From an uncultured Lachnospiraceae bacterium (lineage in GTDB: Bacteria; Bacillota; Clostridia; Lachnospirales; Lachnospiraceae), in assembly GCA_947565425.1 (NCBI GenBank), contig CANOFW010000029.1, positions 1 to 37,766 of the forward strand: DNA of 37,766 bases, written 5' to 3'. A program made the position numbers and the translations under genes. Each line of letters begins with the position of its first letter. The stretch's first letter is position 1. The notes below the pieces were generated by a model, which saw only the letters and a program-made list of their open reading frames with translations, did no database searches and was not told the origin of the DNA. Below are positions 15,696-23,282 of the stretch, in pieces.

Positions 15696-17366
15696 TTACG
15701 ATACCTCCCTTCCTCCCGGCGCCATTACCAGTATGTTTTCTTTACTTTCAAAAACATCTGCCCGCATCCGTATTTGCGCAAACATATCTTTTGCCCGAAA
15801 TTCCAGAAATACCCTCTTATCCTCATAAACAAGAATGCGGCTGATAAAGGTCACCAGAATATCCCGATTCAGCTCCGAAATTTCCAATGTGGACTTCAGC
15901 TTCTTTAGATTTTCCCCTGCTGCCACACTTGCCTTACATAAGTTGTACATTGCCTCCTTCTGCCGCCTGATCGCATCCGCCGCTGCCTGATACTGCATTT
16001 CGTATATCTGCCAAAAATCTCGAAAATCCTCTTTCGTGATGATTCCCCGTCTCAAATCCTCATACATTCCGGTATGCAAAGAGACATACTTTTCCTGCTC
16101 CTGGTAAAGTTTCTGGATTTCTCTATCGAACACTGCCACCTCGTCAAACGGTATCTCTATTTTTTCTATCTGCCTCAGTACATAACTCTTATCCAAAAAC
16201 AGCGCCAACTGCTGCTGTAAACCTGTCAATACCAGATGTTTCAATTCCTCTTCTGGAATGCTGTGCCTTGTGCAGCCAAGTCCCTTATTTCTGGCGGGAC
16301 AGATAAAATACACCTTATCCACTCCTTTATAACGGTTTACCCGCCGAATCATCGGCTCCCCGCAGTCCCCGCAATATAAAAATCCTGTAAACATATGACA
16401 CCCGGCTTTTCCAGCAGAAGCTCTTGTGTCTACCTCTAATAATTTCTGGACAATCTGAAAATCTTCTGTCGACACTATCGCCTCATGAGTATCCCGTACC
16501 CGCACCCATTCCTCCCTGGGCTTTTCCACCGAGCATTTGACTTTGTGACTAACCTTTTCGTTTTTTCCCTGCACCATCATCCCCGTATATAGCTCATTGG
16601 TAAGAATGCGTTTTACCGCCACTGCCGACCACTGCGCCTTTACATGTGTGAAAAACCCCGTCGAAAACTTTTCACCCTGCGACTTTTTGTATTCCAATGG
16701 AGAGAGAATACCCATTCCTTCCAGCTTTTTTGCTATAGCAAGATTACTGAGCCCGGCAATTTTCCATGCAAATATTTTTTTCACAATCCCGGCTGCATAC
16801 GCGTCGATTAGCAAACGATTGCTATTGTGCGGGTCCTTGCGATAACCATACACTGCAAAGGCGCCGATAAAATCGCCTCTTTCCCTCTTCACTTGCTGAT
16901 GGCTCCTCACTTTTTGGGAAATATCGCTGCAATACGCATCATTAACAAAATTCTTGACTGGCAGCACCAGCGTTTTTTCATTAAAATCGGCAGTCAGTGA
17001 ATCAAAATTATCATTCAGCGCAATAAACCGCACAGAAAAAGCCGGGAAGGTTTTTTGAATCAACCGCCCGGCTTCTATATAATCTCGTCCAAACCTGGAT
17101 AAGTCCTTGACGATCACACAATCAATGTGTCCCGCCTCTATATCTTCCATCATCCGCTTGAAAGCAGGTCTGTCAAAATTTGCCCCCGACCATCCGTCAT
17201 CTACATAGATGTCATAAATTTCCATATCGTCCTGCCCCCGAAGATAGGAACGGATCATATCTCTCTGGGAACGAATACTGTTACTCTCTGCACTGCCGCT
17301 GTCAGAAGCGTCATCCCGGCTCAGGCGAAGATACACAGCAACGTTATAAAAATCTTTCGCTTTCAT
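15696..17366 (-). CDS. Large serine recombinase C
   Basis: A 556-residue large serine recombinase. The catalytic Ser lies in VAVYLRLSRDDASDSG, followed by DGWSGANFDRPAFKRMMEDI and DCVIVKDLSRFGRDYIEAGR. Recombinase-domain blocks include GAFAVYGYRKDPHNSNRLLI and AVAVKRILTNELYTGMMVQG. The zinc ribbon is CGDCGEPMIRR with CPARNKGLGC, and a coiled coil occupies about residues 420-500. It is the first recombinase in the operon, 18 bp after the small DUF6870-like gene. Intact. Whether A, B and C act together or serve different sites cannot be read from sequence. Confidence 0.95.
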   Translation of the reverse strand: MKAKDFYNVAVYLRLSRDDASDSGSAESNSIRSQRDMIRSYLRGQDDMEIYDIYVDDGWSGANFDRPAFKRMMEDIEAGHIDCVIVKDLSRFGRDYIEAGRLIQKTFPAFSVRFIALNDNFDSLTADFNEKTLVLPVKNFVNDAYCSDISQKVRSHQQVKRERGDFIGAFAVYGYRKDPHNSNRLLIDAYAAGIVKKIFAWKIAGLSNLAIAKKLEGMGILSPLEYKKSQGEKFSTGFFTHVKAQWSAVAVKRILTNELYTGMMVQGKNEKVSHKVKCSVEKPREEWVRVRDTHEAIVSTEDFQIVQKLLEVDTRASAGKAGCHMFTGFLYCGDCGEPMIRRVNRYKGVDKVYFICPARNKGLGCTRHSIPEEELKHLVLTGLQQQLALFLDKSYVLRQIEKIEIPFDEVAVFDREIQKLYQEQEKYVSLHTGMYEDLRRGIITKEDFRDFWQIYEMQYQAAADAIRRQKEAMYNLCKASVAAGENLKKLKSTLEISELNRDILVTFISRILVYEDKRVFLEFRAKDMFAQIRMRADVFESKENILVMAPGGREVS

Positions 17367-17384
17367 CTTGCACTCCTCCTGATC

Positions 17385-17654
17385 TTATATTATGACAGTC
17401 TGCTTTCTGGCAAGCAGCACCATACGGTCATCCAGTGAATCTTCTGCCCCTTCCAAATAGCCAATCTGCAAAATATATTCTCCGACATTCTGTGCAAAGG
17501 GATTCTTTACCTGCTCCAAAAAGGACAGTACCCGCTGGTTGAGATTTTTGGATGAATCTATCTCAACCTCTTCTGCGTCCGACAACATTTCTCGCCTAAG
17601 TTCCATAATTGGGATTTCCTTTTGTTCCCATAATTTTTCAAGTGTCACCTGCAC
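17385..17654 (-). CDS. Small conserved protein upstream of the recombinases (DUF6870-like)
   Basis: An 89-residue acidic protein. The segment EEVEIDSSKNLNQRVLSFLE, then QVKNPFAQNVGEYILQIGYL and AEDSLDDRMVLLAR, resembles a family of small proteins found beside serine recombinases in clostridial elements. I recall it as DUF6870 (pattern IDxSLPxxERxxxFxxQIKNPYxxxxGxxxVxxxFxxxxxTLEDR). The family name is from memory. The start is GTG with a strong GAGGGGG site a few bases upstream. It is the first gene of the four-gene recombinase operon. A role as a directionality or regulatory factor is possible but only guessed from position. Confidence 0.65.
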   Translation of the reverse strand: MQVTLEKLWEQKEIPIMELRREMLSDAEEVEIDSSKNLNQRVLSFLEQVKNPFAQNVGEYILQIGYLEGAEDSLDDRMVLLARKQTVII

Positions 17655-17723
17655 GTCACCCCCTCTTACTTATTTTATTGAGGAGACTGCCTGTCTTATG
17701 ACTTCTCATGAACACTGCGCAGC

Positions 17724-17744
17724 AAGAACGCCGATGGCGTTCTT
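17724..17744. repeat. Perfect 9-bp hairpin ahead of the recombinase operon
   Basis: AAGAACGCC-GAT-GGCGTTCTT, a perfect palindrome with a 3-base loop, about 70 bp upstream of the first gene of the recombinase operon. There is no T-run after it in the direction of that operon. It could be an operator or a structured leader element. Confidence 0.5.
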
Positions 17745-17783
17745 GAATTTCCTGAAAAAACAAAATATTTCCTGCTAAGATAA

Positions 17784-17842
17784 AAATGAGGATGTCGCAC
17801 GAATCACAGCTCGTAATTTATGTTCGTGCGACGTCCCCATTT
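17784..17842 (-). terminator. Terminator of the SGNH esterase gene
   Basis: An imperfect 20-bp inverted repeat (AAATGAGGATGTCGCACGAA with TTCGTGCGACGTCCCCATTT) around a 19-base loop. On the minus strand the stem is followed by TTTTT. It lies about 60 bp after the SGNH stop and separates that transcript from the recombinase operon. Confidence 0.8.
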
Positions 17843-17900
17843 TTTATTCGTTTACAGGTAACTGACCTTTTCAGATTACTAAATTTGCATTATATTTCTA

Positions 17901-20561
17901 TTACTTAATCTTAACGCTAGATGCCTGCCCTTTTCTTTTCAACACTCTTTCATAGGCTTTCTTCTTACTCTTGGGCACTTTGATAGATGCCTTCTTGTTT
18001 ATGCCTTTGAGCGCTTTTGAGCCTACTGTTTTCAGCTTTGTACCCTTGACGGTTATCTTTTTCAGCTTCTTGCAGTTATAGAATGCCTTAGAACCAATCT
18101 TAGTGACATTCTTTCCAATCGTCGCGCTTGTAGCTTTGCTGCATCCTGAAAATGCACTGTTGCCAATGGAAGTGACAAGGAACTTTTTGCCTCCGATTGT
18201 GACGGTGTCAGCCACCTTGATGCTCTTGCCCTTCTTGCTCTTGACACCGCTCAAGACAACTGTGCCCTTCCCATTTGTCTTTGCATTCGTTATTTTGTAT
18301 TTGTAATTTCCAACCGTATAGCTTGCATTCTTTTTAACGGTAATCTTGAACGTTTTGGAAACTTCTCCTGTATAATCTCCTATTCCTTTGATCGTTACAG
18401 ACGCCATTCCAATCTTTGTGTTATTCTTGTAGCTCACCGTATAGTCTTTGTTGACCTTTAAACTGCTGCCCGCATACGTTATGGTAAGGGACGGATACTT
18501 TGCCTTGCCCGTGTAGTACTGATCTGCAATCTTGTTCACGACAGCCTTCGTAATACTGATTTTTACCGCAGGCTTCTCCGGCTCCTCCGGCGTAAGGCTC
18601 TTATATTTTGCCTCCGCTTCCGTCAGTACCGCATAATTATCCACCAGAGCCTTCTGAGCGTCCGTCAGTTTGTCGTACGCTTCCCTTGCAGCATCAATTT
18701 TCTCCTTGCTGGCATTGTCATAAACTACTTCTCCAATGGCATCAATTAACGATTTCACATCCTCTACCGCCTGGTCTACCGGCACATAATCCGTCTGATA
18801 GCCAATCGCGTACAATGTAAACTTCTTCGCTTCATCTCCCGCTGCCATTTTTAATTCGATTTTATGCATGGCAGACTCTTTTTCCTGTAAGGCAATGCAT
18901 ACTTTTCCATTATTCCAACCTGACGAATTGTGACAATGCAAAGTAGATTTCTTCACACCATCCACATACAAATCGGCGGAACCGTAGGCATTCTCACTTG
19001 TTTCCTTATATACGAGCATAAATGTCTGGCAATTGACTTCAATCGTCAACGGATCATTCGTGCCATTTCCAGCATACATCCAGTTATTCGGAAACCATTT
19101 TTCTCCCTTAATGCCATTATACAAATACTGGTATGTCGGAACATTGTTGTCCTTGCTGCTAAATCCTCCTGCATTGATAGCGTTAATTGCCGGATCAGAA
19201 TCGGCGGTTGTCGTCGAATCAATCATCTTAATTCCTTCAAAGGAAGAGGACGTCACAGCTTGGATGGAATCCACATTTGTCGCATTATCAGCCTCTGCTT
19301 CTTCTTTATCAACACGATCCATTAATTCCAAAATGCAATCCGCCATAAGTTTGTAGCCATTTGCATTGGGATGAAGCGTATCGTTATAAAACCAGTCATA
19401 AAAACCGGGTTCCTGATAAACGTCCTTGATCGCGTCTGCTGTGCTAATCATCGGCAGATCATACGCTACTCCATATTTGCGGTAATTCATCTCTTCTACG
19501 CGGTTTAAATTGTTAAATACGGAAAATACCAAAACAACCGCTGAGCCCGATTTCAACGCCTGGCGAATCAAACCTTCGTATGCGCCACCCTTCGTCTCAC
19601 AACCGGCATCATTTACAGCAAACTCAATAAACAAAACGTCTGGATGACTGCTGCCCTCCGGCAGACGGTCTACCACATCACGATTGTAGCGGATAATACC
19701 GATATCCGACGGTGTACCGCTCATGCCTGCATTGATAAAATGAACGTTCTTGCCCTCATTTACACCATATTTCTTAGCAAAAGCCTTCGCAGAAACTTCT
19801 GCATAACATGCGGAATTCGGATTGTAGCCGCCGCCCTCCGTGATGGAACCTCCAATATAAGCCAACGATACATCTTTTCCATCGCGTGCCTTTTGAATAG
19901 CCGTCTTCAGGCGTGCATTGTTACCAGTTGAAAAAACGCTTCCCTTAACCATTTTGCTATAAAGTTCTTCATCCGGCTTAAATTCATTGAGTGTTGCCGG
20001 AATACCAGAAATCGACAAATCATCTACAAAGAAATCTGCTGTGTCAGAGGTAGAACACTGAAGATACAAAGCAATTTCATTCGCAGTTTCCGGAACTTTA
20101 AAGGAACCTCTCAGCTCCGTCCACTCACCACTCGCGCATGCTCTACCATATCCAACAATCGAATCATACTTCGTTTCTCCGCTGGCGTCCTTATACTGTA
20201 CCCCCAGGTCGCATGTCTGTTCCGTACCCGTATCCTGTTTTACATAGACTTTGAAATCATATGTGTTCCCAGATGTTACAAGCCGTGCAAGCGACAACTG
20301 AATGCCATGCCATGTCGCCGTACGTCCGCTGACCGACAAGCTGTTGTTGCCTACGTCATGATGTACCGAAGTGGAGACTTCCAGCGTTACCGATCCACGT
20401 CCCATAATCCCCTGGTATTCCCCATCTTCAAAACCATTTCTGTAAATTTCTTTTTTCTCATCCTCTGCCCGTACATCTGCCGGAAGCATCGTCAATGTCA
20501 TTGCTGCCGCCAGAATTACAGCGCATACACGTTTCCATCCTCTCTTCATCACGTTCTTCAC
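17901..20561 (-). CDS. Secreted multidomain SGNH-hydrolase (probable carbohydrate esterase)
   Basis: An 886-residue exported protein. A signal peptide (VCAVILAAAMTLTMLPADVRA, residues 12-32) is followed by a carbohydrate-binding beta-sandwich at about 40-190 (CBM4/9-like by pattern). The SGNH catalytic domain lies at about 205-415: block I YIGGSITEGGG (Ser 239), block II GMSGTPSD, block III EFAVND, block V NDTLHPNANGY (Asp/His). Then come a second beta-rich domain (about 430-595), a helical segment (about 600-665), an Ig-like domain and C-terminal BspA-type leucine-rich repeats (IGNSAFSGCSKATSATIGKN, about 780-860). Such enzymes typically remove acetyl groups from plant polysaccharides. The GTG start has AAAGGAG 6 bases upstream. 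No LPXTG anchor is seen. It is intact cargo of the integrative element. Confidence 0.9.
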   Translation of the reverse strand: MKNVMKRGWKRVCAVILAAAMTLTMLPADVRAEDEKKEIYRNGFEDGEYQGIMGRGSVTLEVSTSVHHDVGNNSLSVSGRTATWHGIQLSLARLVTSGNTYDFKVYVKQDTGTEQTCDLGVQYKDASGETKYDSIVGYGRACASGEWTELRGSFKVPETANEIALYLQCSTSDTADFFVDDLSISGIPATLNEFKPDEELYSKMVKGSVFSTGNNARLKTAIQKARDGKDVSLAYIGGSITEGGGYNPNSACYAEVSAKAFAKKYGVNEGKNVHFINAGMSGTPSDIGIIRYNRDVVDRLPEGSSHPDVLFIEFAVNDAGCETKGGAYEGLIRQALKSGSAVVLVFSVFNNLNRVEEMNYRKYGVAYDLPMISTADAIKDVYQEPGFYDWFYNDTLHPNANGYKLMADCILELMDRVDKEEAEADNATNVDSIQAVTSSSFEGIKMIDSTTTADSDPAINAINAGGFSSKDNNVPTYQYLYNGIKGEKWFPNNWMYAGNGTNDPLTIEVNCQTFMLVYKETSENAYGSADLYVDGVKKSTLHCHNSSGWNNGKVCIALQEKESAMHKIELKMAAGDEAKKFTLYAIGYQTDYVPVDQAVEDVKSLIDAIGEVVYDNASKEKIDAAREAYDKLTDAQKALVDNYAVLTEAEAKYKSLTPEEPEKPAVKISITKAVVNKIADQYYTGKAKYPSLTITYAGSSLKVNKDYTVSYKNNTKIGMASVTIKGIGDYTGEVSKTFKITVKKNASYTVGNYKYKITNAKTNGKGTVVLSGVKSKKGKSIKVADTVTIGGKKFLVTSIGNSAFSGCSKATSATIGKNVTKIGSKAFYNCKKLKKITVKGTKLKTVGSKALKGINKKASIKVPKSKKKAYERVLKRKGQASSVKIK

Positions 20562-20785
20562 ATTTTACTCCTTTCATTAACAAAGAAGGATTGCAGAAAC
20601 TTCATGGTCAAAAGTCCTCAATCCTTGCTAAATTTATAGATAATTTATTATAGTATGTTATATTATCTTTTTCACCCCCAAAAACTATAGATTTTTCACA
20701 AAAACTTGTTACAAATATTTAGTTTTTTACACATTATGCCAAAAACCAGCCATAACTTTTTTGAACGCAGGTTATAAGAGCGTAT

Positions 20786-21685
20786 TTATCGTGCATTTTT
20801 ATAAATTTCTACTGCATCATCTACCGTTAATTTTTTTGCAGAACCAGTATCGTTTCCACTGGCAATCATACACCGGTTCGCCATATCAAGAATCTGTTCA
20901 TCCGATGGCATAATACCTAATTCACGCATATTTGTAGGCATACCAATAGTACGATAAAACTGTTCCATAGCACTTATACCAGCCTCTGCAATCTCCTTAT
21001 CTGTACCCTCTAACATGATACCCATAACATTTCTTGCAAAACGGACAAAGCGGGGCATACAGTTCTCATAAACATGTCTTGCCCAACTTGGCCAGATTGC
21101 GGCAAGGCCAGCTCCATGTGTTACATCAAACATTCCTCCCATTTCATGTTCAAGCTTATGTGTCATAAAATCACCACCGTCATTTCCTCACCCAGTTAAA
21201 TCATTATGCGCCAGGCTTCCAGCCCACATAATTTCGGAACGGGCGTCATAATTATCCGGATTCTCATGTAAAATAATTGCGTTTTCCATAACCGTACGCA
21301 ACAAAGCCTCGGCAATCACGTCTGTAATTTCTAAATTACCGCCATTTGTAAAATAACGCTCCATTGTATGCATCATAATATCAACACATCCTGACTCCGT
21401 CTGATAATCAGGAAGTGATTTGGTATATTCGGGATTCATAATAGCAAACTTTGGCCGAGCAAAATCATCATCATAAGCACGTTTTTCACCCGTTTTCTCG
21501 TTCGTAATAACACATCCTTTGGAAGTTTCGCAGCCAGCGGCAGCAATCATTAGTATACTCGCTACGGGAAGACATTTTTTTGCAGTCCTTATATGCAAAA
21601 ACAAGTCCCATACATCATGTTCCGGTTCCGCCAATCCATAAGCTATGGCTTTTGCGGTATCAATAACACTCCCGCACAATTATGA
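20786..21685 (-). pseudogene. Iron-containing alcohol dehydrogenase, truncated, with in-frame TGA
   Basis: The sequence reads CGSVIDTAKAIAYGL at its beginning, which is the GGGSVID NAD-binding loop normally near residue 95, so about 90 N-terminal residues are missing. Homology continues through ESGCVDIMMHTMERYFTNGG to LAHNDLTG, a TGA at 21188-21190, then GNDGGDFMTHKLEHEMGGMF with the iron-ligand His residues, and on to the normal C-terminus. Family members usually have Cys at the TGA position (LTGCGNDGGD). The truncated end abuts the promoter region of the divergent araC-type gene. No hairpin typical of a selenocysteine insertion element follows the TGA, and the missing N-terminus argues for decay. 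Confidence 0.85.
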
Positions 21686-21734
21686 TATAATAATTCTAAT
21701 TATTACGATATGACATTGACAGGGGGATACGTAT

Positions 21735-22610
21735 ATGAAATCATTTTTTATTGATGAAAATCAAGTGGAACAAATAGAAGGTATGACCACAGAATACCCC
21801 TATTGTCTACATCAGCGTGATTTGACGGACTTTATTATTCCCTGGCATTGGCATGAAGAGTTAGAACTTGGCTACATTCAAGAAGGCACCAGCCAAATCA
21901 CCACAGTTGGAGCAGAATATATCATCCATCAAGGAGATGGGTTCTTTATCAACAGTAATGTAATGGATATGAAAAAAAATGCAACTCCTGGAAAAAGGGT
22001 ACTGGAAATCAACCATATATTCCACCCTATTTTTTTGAGTGGACATTTCAAAAGCCGTTTTGAGAAAAAATATCTGACCCCTATCATCAATAATCACCAG
22101 ATTGAAGTTTATATTATACGAAGAGGGCAATTAATATCCGATAAAATTCTTACAAATCTTTGTCGTCTAAAGGAATTACAATCACATGAAAATATGGAAT
22201 TTCAAACTAGAAATATTCTATCTGAAACATGGCTATTACTTTTAGAAGATTTGCGGATAAATTTTAGAATGAATAAGACTTTGAAATTTGAACAACCAGA
22301 CAGAATGCGGAATATGCTTTCTTTTATTCATAATCATTATAAAGACAAAATTACCATAGCGCAAATTGCCGCTGCCACAGGCATAAGTGAGCGGGAAGCT
22401 ATGCGCAGTTTTCGCAAAAACCTGAATCAAACTCCTATAGAATATCTAATCTCCTACAGACTTAATGAGGCAAAAAAAATGTTGTTGAACAGCGAGCTGC
22501 CTATCACTGAAATTTGCTATCAATGCGGATTCTCTGACAGTTCCTATTTTGGTAAAGCATTCCGCAAAGCTTATGGAATCACTCCAAGGGAATTTCGTTC
22601 TCATCATTAA
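21735..22610 (+). CDS. AraC family transcriptional regulator
   Basis: A 291-residue regulator with an N-terminal cupin sensor (IIPWHWHEELELGYIQEGTS, then EYIIHQGDGFFINSN) and a C-terminal double helix-turn-helix (ITIAQIAAATGISEREAMRS; then the signature LPITEICYQCGFSDSSYFGK, AFRKAYGITPREFRSHH). Such proteins usually sense a sugar or small molecule and activate neighbouring catabolic genes. AGGGGG lies about 8 bases before the ATG. It is divergent from the broken iron dehydrogenase, its most likely former target; the esterase gene further left is another candidate. It lies inside the integrative element, about 95 bp from the right boundary, and appears intact. Confidence 0.95.
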   Translation: MKSFFIDENQVEQIEGMTTEYPYCLHQRDLTDFIIPWHWHEELELGYIQEGTSQITTVGAEYIIHQGDGFFINSNVMDMKKNATPGKRVLEINHIFHPIFLSGHFKSRFEKKYLTPIINNHQIEVYIIRRGQLISDKILTNLCRLKELQSHENMEFQTRNILSETWLLLLEDLRINFRMNKTLKFEQPDRMRNMLSFIHNHYKDKITIAQIAAATGISEREAMRSFRKNLNQTPIEYLISYRLNEAKKMLLNSELPITEICYQCGFSDSSYFGKAFRKAYGITPREFRSHH

Positions 22611-22677
22611 TTTTCCTCCTAATTTCGCATTCCTCAGCATTTTATTATCTTCCTGCGGTTTGCACAAGAAGATTTTT

Positions 22678-23097
22678 CTAATATGACAATATAATAACAC
22701 GCTCCCCGGAATCAAGAACCGCCACAATCACGTCCTGTCCCGTCAAGTTATACCTTGCACTCTGAAGCGGCGTGATACAGGACGCCTGCTTGCCCTCCCG
22801 CACAGCAAAATACAGTCGTTTCGGCTTCTCCACATATTCCACCTCCACCGCATCTGCCACCTCGTCCATAGCCGACTCCGGTACGTTTAAAATGGCATAC
22901 TCATTGCTCAGTTCATCCACACGGATTTGCGGATTCTCCCTTGAGAGCCGCATAATATCACCGGAATATTTCACAATCAGCTCCCAGCGTTTCTCTTGCG
23001 AATCATAACCCACACCGAGATTTAAGGACTTCTCCCGCTCACGCTCTGTAGCGTCCAAGGCAAGATTTAAAAGATTCTCAAATTTTTCACTTTCCAT
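22678..23097 (-). CDS. S8 peptidase, N-terminal prodomain part of the split gene
   Basis: The frame encodes a prodomain-like region (EILVKYSGDIMRL-type strands and ELSNEYAILNVPESAMDEVA) followed by the start of the catalytic domain, ARYNLTGQDVIVAVLDSG with catalytic Asp at residue 129. At 22704 host sequence gives way to the element and the frame ends nine codons later (ERVIILSY, TAG). As it stands it encodes about 139 residues, a free prodomain without His or Ser. The start ATG at 23097 has GGAAGGAAAA upstream and is preferred to 23124. The matching remainder of the gene is at 11153-12472. Confidence 0.85.
   Translation of the reverse strand: MESEKFENLLNLALDATEREREKSLNLGVGYDSQEKRWELIVKYSGDIMRLSRENPQIRVDELSNEYAILNVPESAMDEVADAVEVEYVEKPKRLYFAVREGKQASCITPLQSARYNLTGQDVIVAVLDSGERVIILSY
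22687..22707. other. Right attachment junction of the element
   Basis: Host S8 sequence ends at the G run (plus-strand CCCC, 22704-22707). Reading inward on the minus strand, the element begins AGCG then TGTTA-N5-TTG (22699 to 22687), mirroring the left end. Confidence 0.7.
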
Positions 23098-23160
23098 GCT
23101 ATTTTCCTTCCCATGATACAACAATCATAACATAAATTAAAATGTCTCCATTAATCTTCA

Positions 23161-23222
23161 AACAGTCCAGCCGATTGCCTGCTTCCCGTAACGGAACGGA
23201 AAGAAACAATCGCTGAACTGTT
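23161..23222. repeat. Long imperfect inverted repeat upstream of the S8 gene
   Basis: AACAGT-CAGC-GATTG arms pair with CAATC-CTG-ACTGTT over 62 bases, with an inner TTCC/GGAA pairing. A TATAAT-like sequence lies just before it on the minus strand, so it would be part of the S8 mRNA leader, or a terminator read from the kinase gene. It lacks a T-run. Confidence 0.55.
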
Positions 23223-23282
23223 AAATTATATCATGGCATTCGCAAATATATACGTTAGAAACTGGTTGATTGCTTATTTCCT

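Larger units (their letters stand above)
12470..22704. mobile_element. 10.2 kb integrative element with three large serine recombinases, inserted in an S8 peptidase gene
   Basis: The boundaries follow from the host gene. On the minus strand the S8 N-terminal part ends GATTCC-GGGG at 22713-22704 and the C-terminal part begins GGGG-ATTGATTAC at 12473-12461. Removing 10,235 bp restores GAT TCC GGG ATT GAT TAC (D S G I D Y), the canonical S8 Asp motif, in frame. The exact cut within the G run cannot be fixed. Inside are three recombinase genes ending 41 bp from the left boundary, a small companion gene, a secreted esterase, a broken iron alcohol dehydrogenase and an AraC regulator. No relaxase, coupling protein or replication gene is present, so it is not self-transmissible on its own. 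Confidence 0.85.

Noticed and set aside
17539-17778. 79-residue plus-strand frame over the small recombinase-operon gene
   Set aside because: It lies antisense to the DUF6870-like gene, which has a clear ribosome site and family pattern.
20786-21166. Separate second gene for the C-terminal half of the iron dehydrogenase
   Set aside because: It is in the same frame as the upstream half, separated only by one TGA and continuous in homology; it is one broken gene.
12470-22704. Element considered as a conjugative element (ICE) or prophage
   Set aside because: No relaxase, VirB4/coupling protein, replication, capsid or terminase gene is present between the two boundaries.
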